The notes: a model not told the origin generated them from the letters alone. Counted from the stretch's first letter, positions 9,161 through 20,585 are shown. The stretch is 64,000 bases of DNA from Pseudolysinimonas kribbensis (GCF_030161895.1 NZ_BSVB01000001.1:1550001-1614000); one strand, 5' to 3'. Program-made: numbers and translations.

Positions 9161-10337
9161 TCACGCCGCCGCTCCGAGGCCGAGCGAGGCGCGAGCGGGC
9201 GAGAAGGGCTCGGGGTCGAGTGCGGGGGCCGCCCCGTCATGACGTCGCGCAGCAGCTCGGCAGTGCCGAGCGCCAGGCCGACGCCGGCGCCCTCGTGACC
9301 CGTCGCGTGCCACAGGCCGGCGACCCGCGGGTCCGCTCCGATCACGGGGAGATGGTCGGGCATGAAGGGCCGGAAGCCGCCGTACACGCGCATGACCGCG
9401 GCATCGGCGAGGAAGGGGAACACGCGGGTGGCCTTGCGCGCGATCTCGCGCACGGCATCCAGATCGAGCGCCGCGTCGAACCCGGCCTGGCGGCGCGAGG
9501 ATCCGACCAGCACCGTGCCGCCGGCGGTCGACTCGATGACGCTCGAGGTCTGCAACGCCGCATCGTCCGAGCCGACCGCGCCCACGTAGTCGGCGTCGTA
9601 GACCTTGTGGAAGACGCGGTGCGGCATCCGGGTGGTCACGAGCACGACACCGCGGCGCGGCCGCACGGGGAGGAGGCGCCGAGCACGGTGGCCACCTCGC
9701 CCGACCAGGGTCCGGCGGCGAGCACCACGGCGCCCGCCGGATGCTCGCCCCGGTCGGTGCGCACGCCGGTGATGCGACCATCGCCGTCGCGCAGCGCGCC
9801 GACGACCCGCTCGCCGTACGCGGTGCGGGCCCCGCGGGAACGCGCCGAGGCGAGCAGGGCCTCGGCGGCGATCACCGGCTGCACCTGCGCGTCCTCGGGG
9901 TAGTGCACCGCGGCGTGGACGCCGGGGGCGAGGTCGGGCTCCAGCACGTGGGCGACCGCGTCATCGAGCTCCCGCGCGTCGACTCCGGCCGCCCGCTGAC
10001 GCGCCGCGAAGGCGAGCAGCGGCGCCGCACCGGTCTCGGTCGTCGCGACCACGAGGCCACCCTTGCGCTCGTATTCGATCGCGGGAACGGCGGCCGTCAG
10101 CTCGTCGGCGAGCTCGGCCTGCAGCTCGTCCCACAACCGGAGCGAGCGCTGCACGAGCGCGAGCTCCGGGCCGGCGTCCTTGTCGGAGACCAGGATGTTG
10201 CCCTCGCCCTGCGCGCTCGTGCCGCTCGCGGCGCCCGATCGATCGATCACGGTCACGGCGAGGCCCGCGCCGGCCAGCACACGTGCGCAGGCCGCACCGA
10301 CGATGCCGGCTCCGACGACGACGACGTCCGCGCGCAT
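9161..10337 (-). CDS. FAD-dependent oxidoreductase (DAO family), D-hydroxyproline dehydrogenase catalytic subunit
   Basis: The N-terminus MRADVVVVGAGIVGAACARVL is a GxGxxG FAD-binding motif. Later blocks are VLAAGPWSGEVATVLG and VMRVYGGFRPFMPDHLPVIG, followed by the GLWHATGHEGAGVGLALGTAELL ending typical of DadA/HcnC-type amino-acid dehydrogenases. It is the first gene of the operon and should oxidise cis-4-hydroxy-D-proline to the pyrroline. Frames break near 9668 and 9226 (CCCCC should be CCCCCC), after which the protein ends ALDPEPFSPARASLGLGAAA. A candidate operator lies 16 bases upstream of the start. Confidence 0.86.
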
Positions 10338-10352
10338 GGCCCTCCTCGCCAG

Positions 10353-10367
10353 TAATATGTCACATGC
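10353..10367 (+). promoter_or_regulatory. Candidate FadR/GntR operator upstream of the hydroxyproline operon
   Basis: TAATATGTCACATGC contains the symmetric core ATGT-C-ACAT. It lies between the GntR stop codon and the DAO start, and matches 13 of 15 bases of the site at 12023. The likely ligand is the GntR protein encoded alongside. Confidence 0.65.
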
Positions 10368-11064
10368 TATTCGGGTGGACCGTCGCCCGCGACGGCCGCT
10401 CGTCGTTGCCGGCCCACCAGCCCACCACGTGACCGATGTGGCGGTGCATGAGGGCGCGGGCGCCGGCGGCGTCGTGGGCCGCGAGCAGGTCGAGCAGCTC
10501 GTGATGCTCCGCGGCCGACGCGGCGAGGAGGTCGCTCTGCAGGAGCCGCGTGAGGCCGCCGAGGCGGGTGCGCTGCCGCAGATCCGAGACGATCGACTCG
10601 AGCACGGGGTTGCCGAGGTGCCGGAGCAGGCCGAGGTGGAAGTCGTGATCGGCGAGCAGGTACGCCGGGAGATCCCGGCGAGCCGCTCCCTTCACGATCG
10701 CGTCGGCCAGCCGGCGTCCCGCCTTCTCCATCTCGGGTGTGAAGACCGCCGCCAGCTCCGCCATGGCCTCCGGCTCGAGCAGGTGCCGCACCTGCGCGAG
10801 CTGCTCGAGGAGGGACTCGTCGACCTCCGTGACCCGGAACCCCTTGTTGCGCAGCGGCACGACCAGTCCGCGCTTGGCGAGGTTCAGCATCGCCTCCCGC
10901 ACCGGCGTCGCCGACACGTCGAAGCGCGCGGCCAGCGCCGGCACCGAGACGACCAGCCCGGCCTCCATCTGCCCCGAGATGATCGCGCTCGCGACGGCCG
11001 TCTCCACCGTGTCGCGCAGACTGGCGCCCTGCTCGATCCTCGTGATGCCCGACGCGGTGCTCAT
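10360..11064 (-). CDS. GntR-family transcriptional regulator, FadR/FCD subfamily
   Basis: The 234-residue protein has an N-terminal winged helix (SLRDTVETAVASAIISGQME, then SVPALAARFDVSATPVREAML), the hallmark GntR recognition segment. An all-helical FCD effector domain follows with metal-binding residues (DHDFHLGLLRHLGNP and later AEHHELL). It is likely the repressor or sensor of the hydroxyproline operon, and the two TGTCAC sites beside it are candidate operators. As sequenced it is fused in frame to the upstream monooxygenase, but ATG at 11064 is the natural start and the fusion comes from a one-base loss near 11109. Confidence 0.88.
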   Translation of the reverse strand: MSTASGITRIEQGASLRDTVETAVASAIISGQMEAGLVVSVPALAARFDVSATPVREAMLNLAKRGLVVPLRNKGFRVTEVDESLLEQLAQVRHLLEPEAMAELAAVFTPEMEKAGRRLADAIVKGAARRDLPAYLLADHDFHLGLLRHLGNPVLESIVSDLRQRTRLGGLTRLLQSDLLAASAAEHHELLDLLAAHDAAGARALMHRHIGHVVGWWAGNDERPSRATVHPNSM

Positions 11065-11089
11065 GGTGCGTCCCACGGTAGCGGCGGCC

Positions 11090-11985
11090 TCAGCGGTAGC
11101 GATCGAACGGGAGGCGGCCTCGGCGAGCACCGCCTCCGATCCGGCGTACACGCCCTCGGCACGCGGCCAGTGGACCACCAGGTGCGTGAAGCCGAGTGCG
11201 CCGGCGCGGCCGACGGCCTCCTCGAACTCGTCGATCGAGCGCAACGCGAAGCGGTCGCCCGACGTCGCGTCGACCGACAGGTGCCGCTCGAGCGAACGCG
11301 GGTCGCGGCCGCGCCGCTCCATCGCCTCGTCGAGGCGGCCGGCGAGCGCGGCGATCTCGTCCCACCAGGCGTCGTCGGCGACTCCGCGCGGTCCGTTGGT
11401 GATCCAGGCCTGGCCGAGCCGGGCGACGAGGTCGAGCGCGCGCGGTCCGTTGGCCGCGATCGCGAACGGGAGACGGGGAGTCTGCACCGGACGGCCCACC
11501 ATGCGGGCACCCACGGCGCGGTACCACGTGCCGTCGGCGTCGACGCCCCCGCTGCCCGGCGTCTCGAAGCGCAGCAGCGCGTCGAGCAGGTCGACGAACT
11601 CGGTGAAGCGCTCGTGCCGCTCGCCGGCGGTGTAGGGCCGCTCGCCGAGCACCTCGTTGTCGTGCGCGACCGCGGCGCCCGAGCCGACGCCGAGCAGCAC
11701 GCGACCGCCGCTGATGTCGTCGAGAGTCGCGAGCTCCTTCGCGAACGGCACCGGATGCCGGAAGTTGGGTCCGCTGACGAAGGTGCCGAGGCGGATCCGC
11801 TCGGTGACGGTCGCGGCCGCCGTGAGCGTCGGGATCGTCGCGCCCCAGGGCTGATCGGCGAGGCTCAACCAGGAGAGGTGGTCGTAGATCCAGGCGTTGT
11901 CGAAGCCGAGCTCCTCGGCTGCGCGCCAGCGCTCCCGGGCGATCGGCCACGGGGCCTGCGGCAGGATGACGATCCCGAAGCGCAT
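11090..11985 (-). CDS. Luciferase-like monooxygenase (LLM) family flavin-dependent oxidoreductase
   Basis: A TIM-barrel protein of the bacterial luciferase superfamily. It begins MRFGIVILPQAPW and contains AEELGFDNAWIYDHLSW, ERIRLGTFVSGPNFRHPVPFAKELATLDDISGGR and LGVGSGAA, the typical F420/FMN-binding blocks. The end should be EAASPFDRYR then TGA at 11090, restored by adding one base to a short C-run near 11109. Otherwise the frame runs on into the GntR gene. It sits between the regulator and the divergent amidohydrolase and shares the operator region at 12023. Its substrate in this cluster is unknown. Confidence 0.82.
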
Positions 11986-12022
11986 GCCACCGAGCGTAGG
12001 CGGCCGGCGTTCCCGTGGTATC

Positions 12023-12037
12023 TAATGTGTCACGTGC
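12023..12037 (+). promoter_or_regulatory. Second candidate FadR/GntR operator, overlapping the amidohydrolase start
   Basis: TAATGTGTCACGTGC differs from the site at 10353 at two bases (A to G both times). It covers both possible amidohydrolase start codons and sits just after GGTATCTAAT, a -10-like box. Binding here would block transcription of the amidohydrolase and probably also of the divergent LLM gene. Confidence 0.6.
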
Positions 12038-13239
12038 CGAACGGCCTGCTGATCACCGACGCCCTGCTCTTCGACGGCGAGTCGGCGGAGCTGGTCGAGA
12101 CCGACATCCGGATCGCCGACGGCCGCATCGCGGAGCTGGGTCGCGGCATCCGGGCCGATGTGCCGACGATCGCCGCTGCGGGCCGCGTCGTCGGCCCCGG
12201 CCTGACCGACGCGCACTTCCACGCCTACGCGGTCGGGTTGCACAGCGACGAGATCGAGGCGATGCCCCTGAGCTACGTGGCGCTCGCCGGTGCGACCCGC
12301 CTGCGGCAGGCGCTCGCGCGCGGCTTCACGCGCGTGCGCGACGTCGCGGGCGGCGACGCCGGGCTCGCGCTCGCGCTCGAGCGCGGCCACCTCGTCGCGC
12401 CGCGCTACCTCTATACCGGGCCGGCCCTCAGCCAGACCGGCGGTCACGGCGACCCGCGCACGATCACCGAGCCCTGGGCGCCGCGCCCCGGCGGCTACAC
12501 CGAGGAGGTCGTCGACGGGGTCGACGCGCTACGCCGCGCGGTCCGGGAGCGGTTCCGGATGGGCGCCCACGCGATCAAGATCATGACCTCGGGCGGCGTG
12601 GTGTCGTACACCGATCCGCTCCGGGTTCCGCAGTACTCGCCCGAGGAGGTGCGGGCCGTGACCGACGAGGCCGCCCGGCGTGGCAGGTACGTGGCCGCGC
12701 ACGCCTACTCGCCCGAGGCGATCGTGCACTCGATCGACAACGGCGTGCGCTCGATCGAGCACGGCAACCTGCTCGACGCGGCCACCGCGCGGCGGATGGC
12801 AGGCGCGGGCGCCGTGCTCATTCCGACCCTCGCGGCCTACGACGCGATGGATCGGCGCGGCGCCGCGATGGGGCTCGCCGCCGTGTCGCAGGCCAAGAAC
12901 CGTGAGGTGCTCGATGCGGGCAAGCACGCCATCCGGCACGCGCTCGACGCCGGAGTCGCCGTCGGCTGGGGCTCCGACCTCATGGGCGATCTCGCCGACG
13001 ACCAGCTCGTGGGCGTGCGGCTGCAGGCCGAGGTCATGGGGGCGCTCGGCACGCTGCGCGCGATGATCCGCACGAACGCGGAGCTGTTCGGCACCTGGCC
13101 GGAGGGCGGGCCGACCGCCGTCGGAGCGGAGGCCGACCTCGTCGTGTGGGACGGGAATCCGGTGGAGGACCTCTCCGTCGTCTGGGACGAGAGCCGACCC
13201 CGCACCGTAATCCTCGGGGGACGCGTCGTCGGCGACTGA
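12025..13239 (+). CDS. Metal-dependent amidohydrolase (imidazolonepropionase/prolidase-like, COG1228)
   Basis: A roughly 404-residue amidohydrolase with an HxH metal motif (GPGLTDAHFHAY), a carboxylated-lysine region (HAIKIMTSGGVV), later His ligands in YVAAHAYSPEAI and SIEHGNLL, and the catalytic Asp in GWGSDLMGDL. The C-terminal beta-sandwich ends DLVVWDGNPVEDLSVV. Some members of this group are Xaa-Pro dipeptidases, so release of (hydroxy)proline from peptides is an attractive role next to hydroxyproline genes, but this is inference. ATG at 12025 and GTG at 12034 are both in frame, and the -10-like box 5-10 bases upstream suggests a leaderless mRNA. Confidence 0.82.
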   Translation: MCHVPNGLLITDALLFDGESAELVETDIRIADGRIAELGRGIRADVPTIAAAGRVVGPGLTDAHFHAYAVGLHSDEIEAMPLSYVALAGATRLRQALARGFTRVRDVAGGDAGLALALERGHLVAPRYLYTGPALSQTGGHGDPRTITEPWAPRPGGYTEEVVDGVDALRRAVRERFRMGAHAIKIMTSGGVVSYTDPLRVPQYSPEEVRAVTDEAARRGRYVAAHAYSPEAIVHSIDNGVRSIEHGNLLDAATARRMAGAGAVLIPTLAAYDAMDRRGAAMGLAAVSQAKNREVLDAGKHAIRHALDAGVAVGWGSDLMGDLADDQLVGVRLQAEVMGALGTLRAMIRTNAELFGTWPEGGPTAVGAEADLVVWDGNPVEDLSVVWDESRPRTVILGGRVVGD

Positions 13240-13244
13240 CTGGC

Positions 13245-13328
13245 GGAGGGCGTGGGATTCGAACCCACGAATGCTTGCGCATCACCAGTTTTCAAGACTG
13301 GCTCCATCGGCCGCTCGGACAGCCCTCC
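13245..13328 (-). tRNA. tRNA-Ser (anticodon TGA)
   Basis: The minus strand folds with acceptor GGAGGGC/GCCCTCC, anticodon stem CCAGT/ACTGG around loop CTTGAAA (anticodon TGA), a variable arm TGATGCGCAAGCATT and T-arm GTGGGTTCGAATCCCAC. The length is 84 nt. It is a class II serine tRNA lying about 0.85 kb from the seryl-tRNA synthetase gene. Confidence 0.95.
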
Positions 13329-13362
13329 CGGAACGGCCCGAGCATAACGGAGCCGGCCCGGG

Positions 13363-14174
13363 CTAGGCGGGGAACCGCCGCGCGAGCACTGCGGCGACGC
13401 CGTCCTCGAGGTCGCTGCCGGTCGTCTCGTCCGCGACCGCGAGCACCTCGTCCGGCGCCTGGCCCATCGCGACACCGATGCCGACCCACTCGAGCATGTC
13501 GATGTCGTTGCGTCCGTCGCCGATCGCCAGCACACGGGAGCGGGGGATGCCGAGCTCGCCCGCCACGAACTCCAGGCCGGTCGCCTTGTTGACGCCCTCG
13601 GGAGCGATGTCGAGCCACGCGGTCCAGCCGACGTTGTAGGTGACCTTGTGCAGGCCCATCCGGTCGACGATCTCCAGGAAGTCGTCGATCTGATGGTCGG
13701 GGAGATGACGACGAGGCGGGTCGCGGCGACGTGGGCGAGCTCGTCGAAGTCGACCCGCTCGCTCGCCGCGGCGAGCGAGCCGTCGGGGAAGTGGCCGGTG
13801 TAGCGGAACAGGCCGTCGGCGTCCTCGACCGCGAAGCTCGCGCTCTCGAGGTGGTGCCGGATCGTGCCGAGCACCTCCGAGGGATCGAACGTCTCGACGT
13901 GCACGCGTGCATAGCCGAGCGGCGCCGCGGCATCCCGGCCGAGCACGATCGCGCCGTTCGCGCACACCACGAACTGCGAGACGATGCCGAGCCGTTCGAG
14001 CACGGGCAGCGTCATCGACACCGAGCGACCGGTTGCGAGCATCACCTCGTGCCCCGCCGCAGCCACGCGCTGGACGGCCTCGACGGTCGCGTCCGTGAGG
14101 GTGCCGTCCTCGTGGAGCACGGTTCCGTCGATGTCGAGGGCGACGATCCAGCGCGCGCTGTTGGGCAGAGTCAC
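13363..14174 (-). CDS. HAD-superfamily hydrolase, Cof/SPP subfamily
   Basis: The protein carries HAD motif I in [13 protein letters not shown], motif II in VMLATGRS, and motifs III/IV in [22 protein letters not shown], with a C2-type cap between. It is probably a sugar or nucleotide phosphatase of unknown substrate. GTG at 14174 overlaps the serS stop codon as GTGA. The frame breaks near 13700, where CTCCCCGACC needs one more C ([12 protein letters not shown] is restored). Linkage to serS is common in actinobacteria and may be only transcriptional. Confidence 0.85.
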
Positions 14175-15439
14175 TTCGCGACGGGCTCCAGCACCTCGAG
14201 GCCGCCGAGGTACGGGCGCAGGGCCTCGGGCACGGCGACCGAGCCGTCGGCCCGCTGGTGGGTCTCGAGGATCGCGACGATCCAGCGCGTCGTCGCGAGC
14301 GTGCCGTTGAGCGTCGCGACCGGCGCCGTCCTGCCGCTCTCGGTGCGATACCGGATGTCGAGCCGGCGCGCCTGGAACGTGGTGCAGTTCGAGGTCGAGG
14401 TGAGCTCGCGGTAGGTGCCCTGCGTCGGGACCCACGCCTCGACGTCGTACTTGCGGGCGGCGCTCGAGCCGAGATCGCCCGCCGCGGTGTCGATGACGCG
14501 GTAGGTCAGCCCGAGCGACTGCAGCATGCCCTCCTGCAGCGCGAGCAGGCGAGCATGCTCGGCCTCGGCGCCCGCGGGCTCGATGTAGGTGAACATCTCG
14601 AGCTTCTGGAACTGGTGCACCCGGATGATGCCGCGGGTGTCCTTGCCGGCAGAGCCCGCCTCGCGCCGGTAGCAGGTCGACCATCCGGCGTACCGCAGCG
14701 GACCGTTCGACAGGTCGAGGATCTCGTCCTTGTGGTAGCCGGCGAGCGCGACCTCGCTCGTGCCCGTCAGGTAGAGGTCATCGGCCTCCAGCCGGTAGAT
14801 CTCGTCGGCATGCGCACCGAGGAAGCCGGTGCCCGCCATGATCTCGGGGCGCACCAGGGTCGGCGTGATGAGCGGCGTGAAGCCCGCGTCGAGCGCGCGC
14901 TGCAGGCCGAGCTGCATGATCGCGAGCTCGAGCCGGGCGCCGACGCCCTTGAGGAACGAGAACCGCGCGCCCGAGACCTTCGCGCCGCGTTCCATGTCGA
15001 TCGCGTCGAGCAGCTCGCCGAGGGCGAGATGGTCGCGGGGCTCGAACTCGAACGACGGGACCTCGCCGACGGTCTTGAGCGTGACGAAGTCGTCCTCGCC
15101 GCCGGCCGGCACGCCCTCGAGCACGATGTTGCCGATCGCGCCGGCGACCCGCGCGAACTGGGCCTCGGCATCCGACACCCGCTGCTGGCCGGCCTTCACG
15201 CGCGCGGCGAGACCCTGCGCCTGCGCGACCAGCGCGGCCTTCTCGTCCTTCGGCGCCTTCGCCACGACCTTGCCGAACGCGTTCTGCTCGGCCCGGTCCG
15301 CCTCGAACGAGGCGATCGCGGCGCGCCGCTCGGCGTCGGCGGCGACGGCGTCGTCGACCAGCCGCTCGGACTCGCCGCGCAGCCGCTGCGAGGCCTTGAC
15401 GGCATCCGGCGACTCGCGAATCAGCTGCGGGTCGATCAC
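14171..15439 (-). CDS. serS: Seryl-tRNA synthetase
   Basis: A 422-residue class II aminoacyl-tRNA synthetase that charges tRNA-Ser. The N-terminal coiled-coil arm (residues 1-110, [20 protein letters not shown]...) binds the long variable arm of tRNA-Ser. Catalytic motif 2 is [16 protein letters not shown] followed by [17 protein letters not shown], and motif 3 is [19 protein letters not shown]. The length and start are standard. It is transcribed away from the divergent lipid-kinase gene and reads into the HAD gene through a GTGA overlap. Confidence 0.97.
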   Translation of the reverse strand: MIDPQLIRESPDAVKASQRLRGESERLVDDAVAADAERRAAIASFEADRAEQNAFGKVVAKAPKDEKAALVAQAQGLAARVKAGQQRVSDAEAQFARVAGAIGNIVLEGVPAGGEDDFVTLKTVGEVPSFEFEPRDHLALGELLDAIDMERGAKVSGARFSFLKGVGARLELAIMQLGLQRALDAGFTPLITPTLVRPEIMAGTGFLGAHADEIYRLEADDLYLTGTSEVALAGYHKDEILDLSNGPLRYAGWSTCYRREAGSAGKDTRGIIRVHQFQKLEMFTYIEPAGAEAEHARLLALQEGMLQSLGLTYRVIDTAAGDLGSSAARKYDVEAWVPTQGTYRELTSTSNCTTFQARRLDIRYRTESGRTAPVATLNGTLATTRWIVAILETHQRADGSVAVPEALRPYLGGLEVLEPVAK

Positions 15440-15483
15440 CTGCCCATCCTACGGACGAGGAGGCGGCGGATATCCTGACCGGC

Positions 15484-16466
15484 ATGGCCGCCCCCGCCCC
15501 GTCTCGGACCCGCCAGGCGGCCGTCGTCTACAACCCGATCAAGGTCGACCTCGACCGTCTGCGCGATGCCGTGGCCGCCGCGGAGAGCCGCGAGGGCTGG
15601 CGCAAGAGCCGCTGGCTCGAGACGACGCCCGAGCAGCCGGGGGCGAGCAGGCGCGCCGGGCGATCGCCGACGGGGTGGATGTCGTGCTCGCCGCCGGCGG
15701 CGACGGCACCGTGCGCGCGGTGGCCGAGGCGCTGCGGGGCAGCGACGTCGCCATCGCGCTGCTGCCGGCCGGCACGGGCAACCTGCTCGCGCGCAACCTC
15801 GACATGATCCTGACCCACCTGGCCGACTCCGTCGATCTCGCCTTCGGCGGCACCGACCGCCGGATCGACATGGGCGTGATCGAGCTCGACCGCCCGGACG
15901 GGTCCGCCGAGGAGCACGCGTTCCTCGTCATGGCCGGCTTCGGGCTCGACGCGAAGATGATCGCCAACGCACGGCCGGAGCTGAAGAAGCGCGTCGGCTG
16001 GCTCGCCTACGTCGACGCGATCGCCCGTGCGCTGCGCGACACCGACCGGGTGCGCATGCGGGTGCGCGTCGACGGCGGCGAGGAGCGCACCGCGAGCGTG
16101 CACACCCTCATCGCCGGCAACTGCGGAGCGCTGCCCGGCAACGTGCTGCTGCTGCCCGACGCCGAGATCGACGACGGCCTGTTCGACGTCGTGACCCTGC
16201 GACCCGAGGGCCTGCTCGGCTGGGTGCAGATCTGGGGCAAGATCACCTGGGAGAACGGCGTCCTGCGCCGGGGCGGCTCGGTCGGGCGCAAGCTCGCCGG
16301 CATGGCGCGGGAGGTGCGGGCGCTGCGCTACTACCGCGCGCGGGAGTTGGACGTGCGGCTGGAGCGGCCGGAGGAGTTCGAGCTCGACGGCGATCCGTTC
16401 GGCGAGGTCATCGGGTTCCGCCTGCGGGTCGATCCGGGGTCGCTCATCGTGCGCGTGCCCGCGTGA
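15484..16466 (+). CDS. Diacylglycerol/lipid kinase family protein (DAGKc domain)
   Basis: The catalytic DAGK domain shows AAVVYNPIKVD at the start, the ATP-binding GGDGTVRAVAEAL, and LPAGTGNLLARNL. The C-terminal half is the beta-sandwich region (AGNCGALPGNVLLLPDAEIDDGLFDVVTL). It probably phosphorylates a membrane lipid; the exact lipid is unclear. The frame breaks near 15641, where CCGGGGGCGAG needs one more G. TATCCT lies ten bases before the ATG. It is convergent with the next gene, overlapping its 3' end by about 20 bases. Confidence 0.88.
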
Positions 16467-17152
16467 GCGGTTCCGGATGTTCGGTCCGCCACCGCCGGGC
16501 GAGCAGGGCGAGGATGGCGATCCCCGCGACCAGGAAGCCGCCCGCCAGGGGCGGGGCGAGCGCCAGGATGGCGTAGCCGGCCTGCGCGACCGCGAACCGG
16601 CGATCCATCTCGCTCGGCTGGCCATTCACCGCCGAGAACATGCCGCTCGAATCGAGCACCGCCACCGCGGTCGATACGGCAGCGATCGCGCCGGCGGCGC
16701 ACAGCACGCCCACCACGGCGAGACCGACAGCCCGCCCCTCACCGTGAGCGACCCCCGACGGCGATCGCGGCGATGACGGCGACGAGCCCCGCCAGCACCA
16801 CGGGCGGCATCAGCAGGTACGGCAACTGGCCGAACACGGCGCCATCCGGAGTCGACATGTTCTGCTGACCCTGCACCATCACCCACGTCAGCCAGCCGCC
16901 GACCGCCAGCAGCGCGACACCGGTCACCGCGAGTGCGATGCGGAAGGGGTTGTACCGCGGCTGCTCGATCCACGCGTCGTCATCGGGCGCCGCCGGCTCC
17001 GCGGGAACGGAGTCGGCGGGAACGGACTCCGCGACCGCCGGAGAGGCCTTGGCGGGGGCGGGATCCGGTGGGTCGGGAGGGTTGACGACCCGTGCCGCGG
17101 GATCCCCGTCCCAGCCGCGCTGGAACCGGGGGTCGTACCGCGGGTCGGTCAT
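16444..17152 (-). CDS. Predicted membrane protein of unknown function, about four membrane helices, frameshifted
   Basis: I do not recognise this protein. Its N-terminus ([16 protein letters not shown]) is cytoplasmic and Pro/Ala-rich. It has membrane helices near IALAVTGVALLAVGGWLTWV, LMPPVVLAGLVAVIAAIAV, AVVGVLCAAGAIAAVSTAVA and AILALAPPLAGGFLVAGIAI. As sequenced the frame stops after VGGRSR near 16740 and reopens near 16715. Two extra G in G-runs would join the parts, so I treat them as one gene, though two genes are possible. ATG at 17152 overlaps the pheA stop (ATGA), suggesting co-transcription. Confidence 0.6.
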
Positions 17153-18089
17153 CGCGATCCGGCCTCCGGCTCCCCGGCGAGGAGTCCGCGCAGCCAGTCG
17201 CGCGCGTCGATGAACACGGCATCGTCGTAACGCGGCGCGGCCTCGATATGCCGGCGATCGGCGGCGGGGTAACTCCCCAGGAAGGTGACATTCGGACTGA
17301 ACCGCTTGAGCCCGAGCAGGGCATCGGCGACCCGCTCGTCGTGGATGTGGCCCTCGAAGTCGATGACGAACCGGTACCGGCCGAGGGCGTCGCCGATCGG
17401 CCGCGACGTCAGCAGCGACAGGTTCACACCGCGGGTCGCGAACTGCTCGAGCATCTCGACAAGGCCCCCGGATGATCGTGCGGCAGCTCGACGACGACGC
17501 TCGTCTTGTCGGCGCCCGTGCGCTCCGGGATCGCGCGCGACGCCGAGACGAGCACGAACCGGGTGACCGCGTCGCGGTTGTCGGCGAGCTGCGTCGCGAG
17601 GATCTCGACCGGCAGCAGGGTCTCGATGCCGGGCGGGGCGATCGCGGCATCGACCTTGCCGTCGACGAGCAGCTGCGGGGCTGCGATGTTCGAAGTCGCG
17701 ATGAGGTGCTCGTGGCCGGGCAGCTCGCGGTCGAGGCGGCGATGCGATTGCGCGTACGCCACCGGATGCGCCGCGATGACCCGCACGTCGTGCAGCGCCG
17801 TCCCCGGGCGCACCGCGAGCACGAAGTCCACGGGCACGAGGTGCTCGCCCACGATCCGCAGCCCCGGGATGCCGGCGAGCGCGTCCTGCGCGGCCGTCAC
17901 GCCGCCCTCGATGCTGTTCTCGATCGCGATCATCGCGGCCGTCGCGCGTCCGCTCACGACATCGTCGAGCGCCTCGCCCACGTTGGTGACGGCCCTGCGG
18001 CGCTTGGGGACGGCTCCCGGCACCTGATCCAGCGCCGTCCAGGTGAACGTGCCCGCCGGGCCGAGGTAGCTGTAGATCGGCTCCGGCAT
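17149..18089 (-). CDS. pheA: Prephenate dehydratase
   Basis: This enzyme converts prephenate to phenylpyruvate in phenylalanine synthesis. The N-terminal catalytic domain begins [15 protein letters not shown] and contains [13 protein letters not shown] and the catalytic TRFVLV segment. The C-terminal ACT domain carries the feedback-binding motif [22 protein letters not shown]. The frame breaks near 17467, where CCGGGGGCC needs one more G ([14 protein letters not shown]). The restored length of about 313 residues is usual. It is followed by the membrane-protein gene through an ATGA overlap. Confidence 0.93.
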
Positions 18090-18124
18090 GGTGAGGAGTC
18101 TATTGAGCGCGGCAGACTGGGCGG

Positions 18125-19755
<1,631 letters not shown>

Positions 19756-19765
19756 GCGCTCGACC

Positions 19766-20562
19766 TCAGTAGCTCGGCGCCGGCGCGTACCCGAAGAAGG
19801 TCTCGAGCGACGGGAAGCCCTGCTTCTGCAGCTCGGTGGCGAGCTCGACGCCGACGTAGCGGAAATGCCACGGCTCGTACTCGTACCCGGTGATCGGCTC
19901 CTGCCCCTGCTGATAGCGCACGACGAAGCCGTACCGCCACGAGTTCTGCGCCAGCCACTGGCCGGCCGCCGTGGTGCCGAAGCCCTGGTTGGTCGCGGTG
20001 TCGATGTCGACGGCGAGGCCGGTCTGGTGCTCGCTGTACCCGGGGCGCGCGCTCTGCCGGTCGGCCTGCGCCTGCCCCAGCCGACGCACCCAGCCGTTGT
20101 AGACGGAGACCTGATCCGGGTAGCTGCGGTACGGGCTCACGACCGTCAGGCCGTCGCCGGTCGGTGACTGCGCGTGGTAGTCGGCGAACATCTTCTGCAT
20201 GGCCGCCACCGCCTCCGGGCGCATCAGTCCCTTGTAGCCCGGCAGGTTGAGGGGGCGAGCGCGGGTGCGTAGTCGCGCGGGTTCAGCGGGTGCTGCTTGT
20301 CGACCATGACCCAGAGGCTCGTCGCATCGGTGGTCGAGAACTGGTTCTTGTCGAACGTCGGGGTCGGGGTCGGCGTGGGCGTCGCGGACGGCGAGCGGGT
20401 CGGCGACGCGGAGCGCGTCGGTTTCGGCTTCGCCGTGGCCGGCACCAGCAGCAGCGTCACGAGCCCGATGACCACGATGAGCAGCACGACGACCGCGGCG
20501 ATCATCGCGGACAGGAATCCCTTGCGCGACATGACGCGGGGAGGCGGGGAGGTCTCCGGCAC
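19766..20562 (-). CDS. D-alanyl-D-alanine carboxypeptidase, M15B (VanY-like), membrane-anchored
   Basis: The chain has a membrane helix (FLSAMIAAVVVLLIVVIGLV), a Thr/Pro/Ser-rich linker (TPTPTPTPTF) and a VanY-type zinc peptidase domain. Zinc and catalytic motifs are ARPGYSEHQTGLAVDID (SxHxxGxAxD) and EPWHFRYVG. It should trim D-Ala from peptidoglycan stem peptides outside the cell. The frame breaks near 20253, where a C-run of five should be six (APLNLPGYKGL). GTG at 20562 is preferred because the strongest upstream signal suits it; ATG at 20532 is the alternative. The promoter region is shared with the divergent acetyltransferase. Confidence 0.87.
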
Positions 20563-20585
20563 CCGCCCAGGGTAGCGTCGGAACG

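Noticed and set aside
10063..12024. Long open frame on the plus strand that would add over 650 residues before the amidohydrolase
   Set aside because: It is antisense to the DAO, GntR and LLM genes, its translation is Arg/Val-rich low-complexity shadow sequence, and the amidohydrolase domain begins only after 12025.
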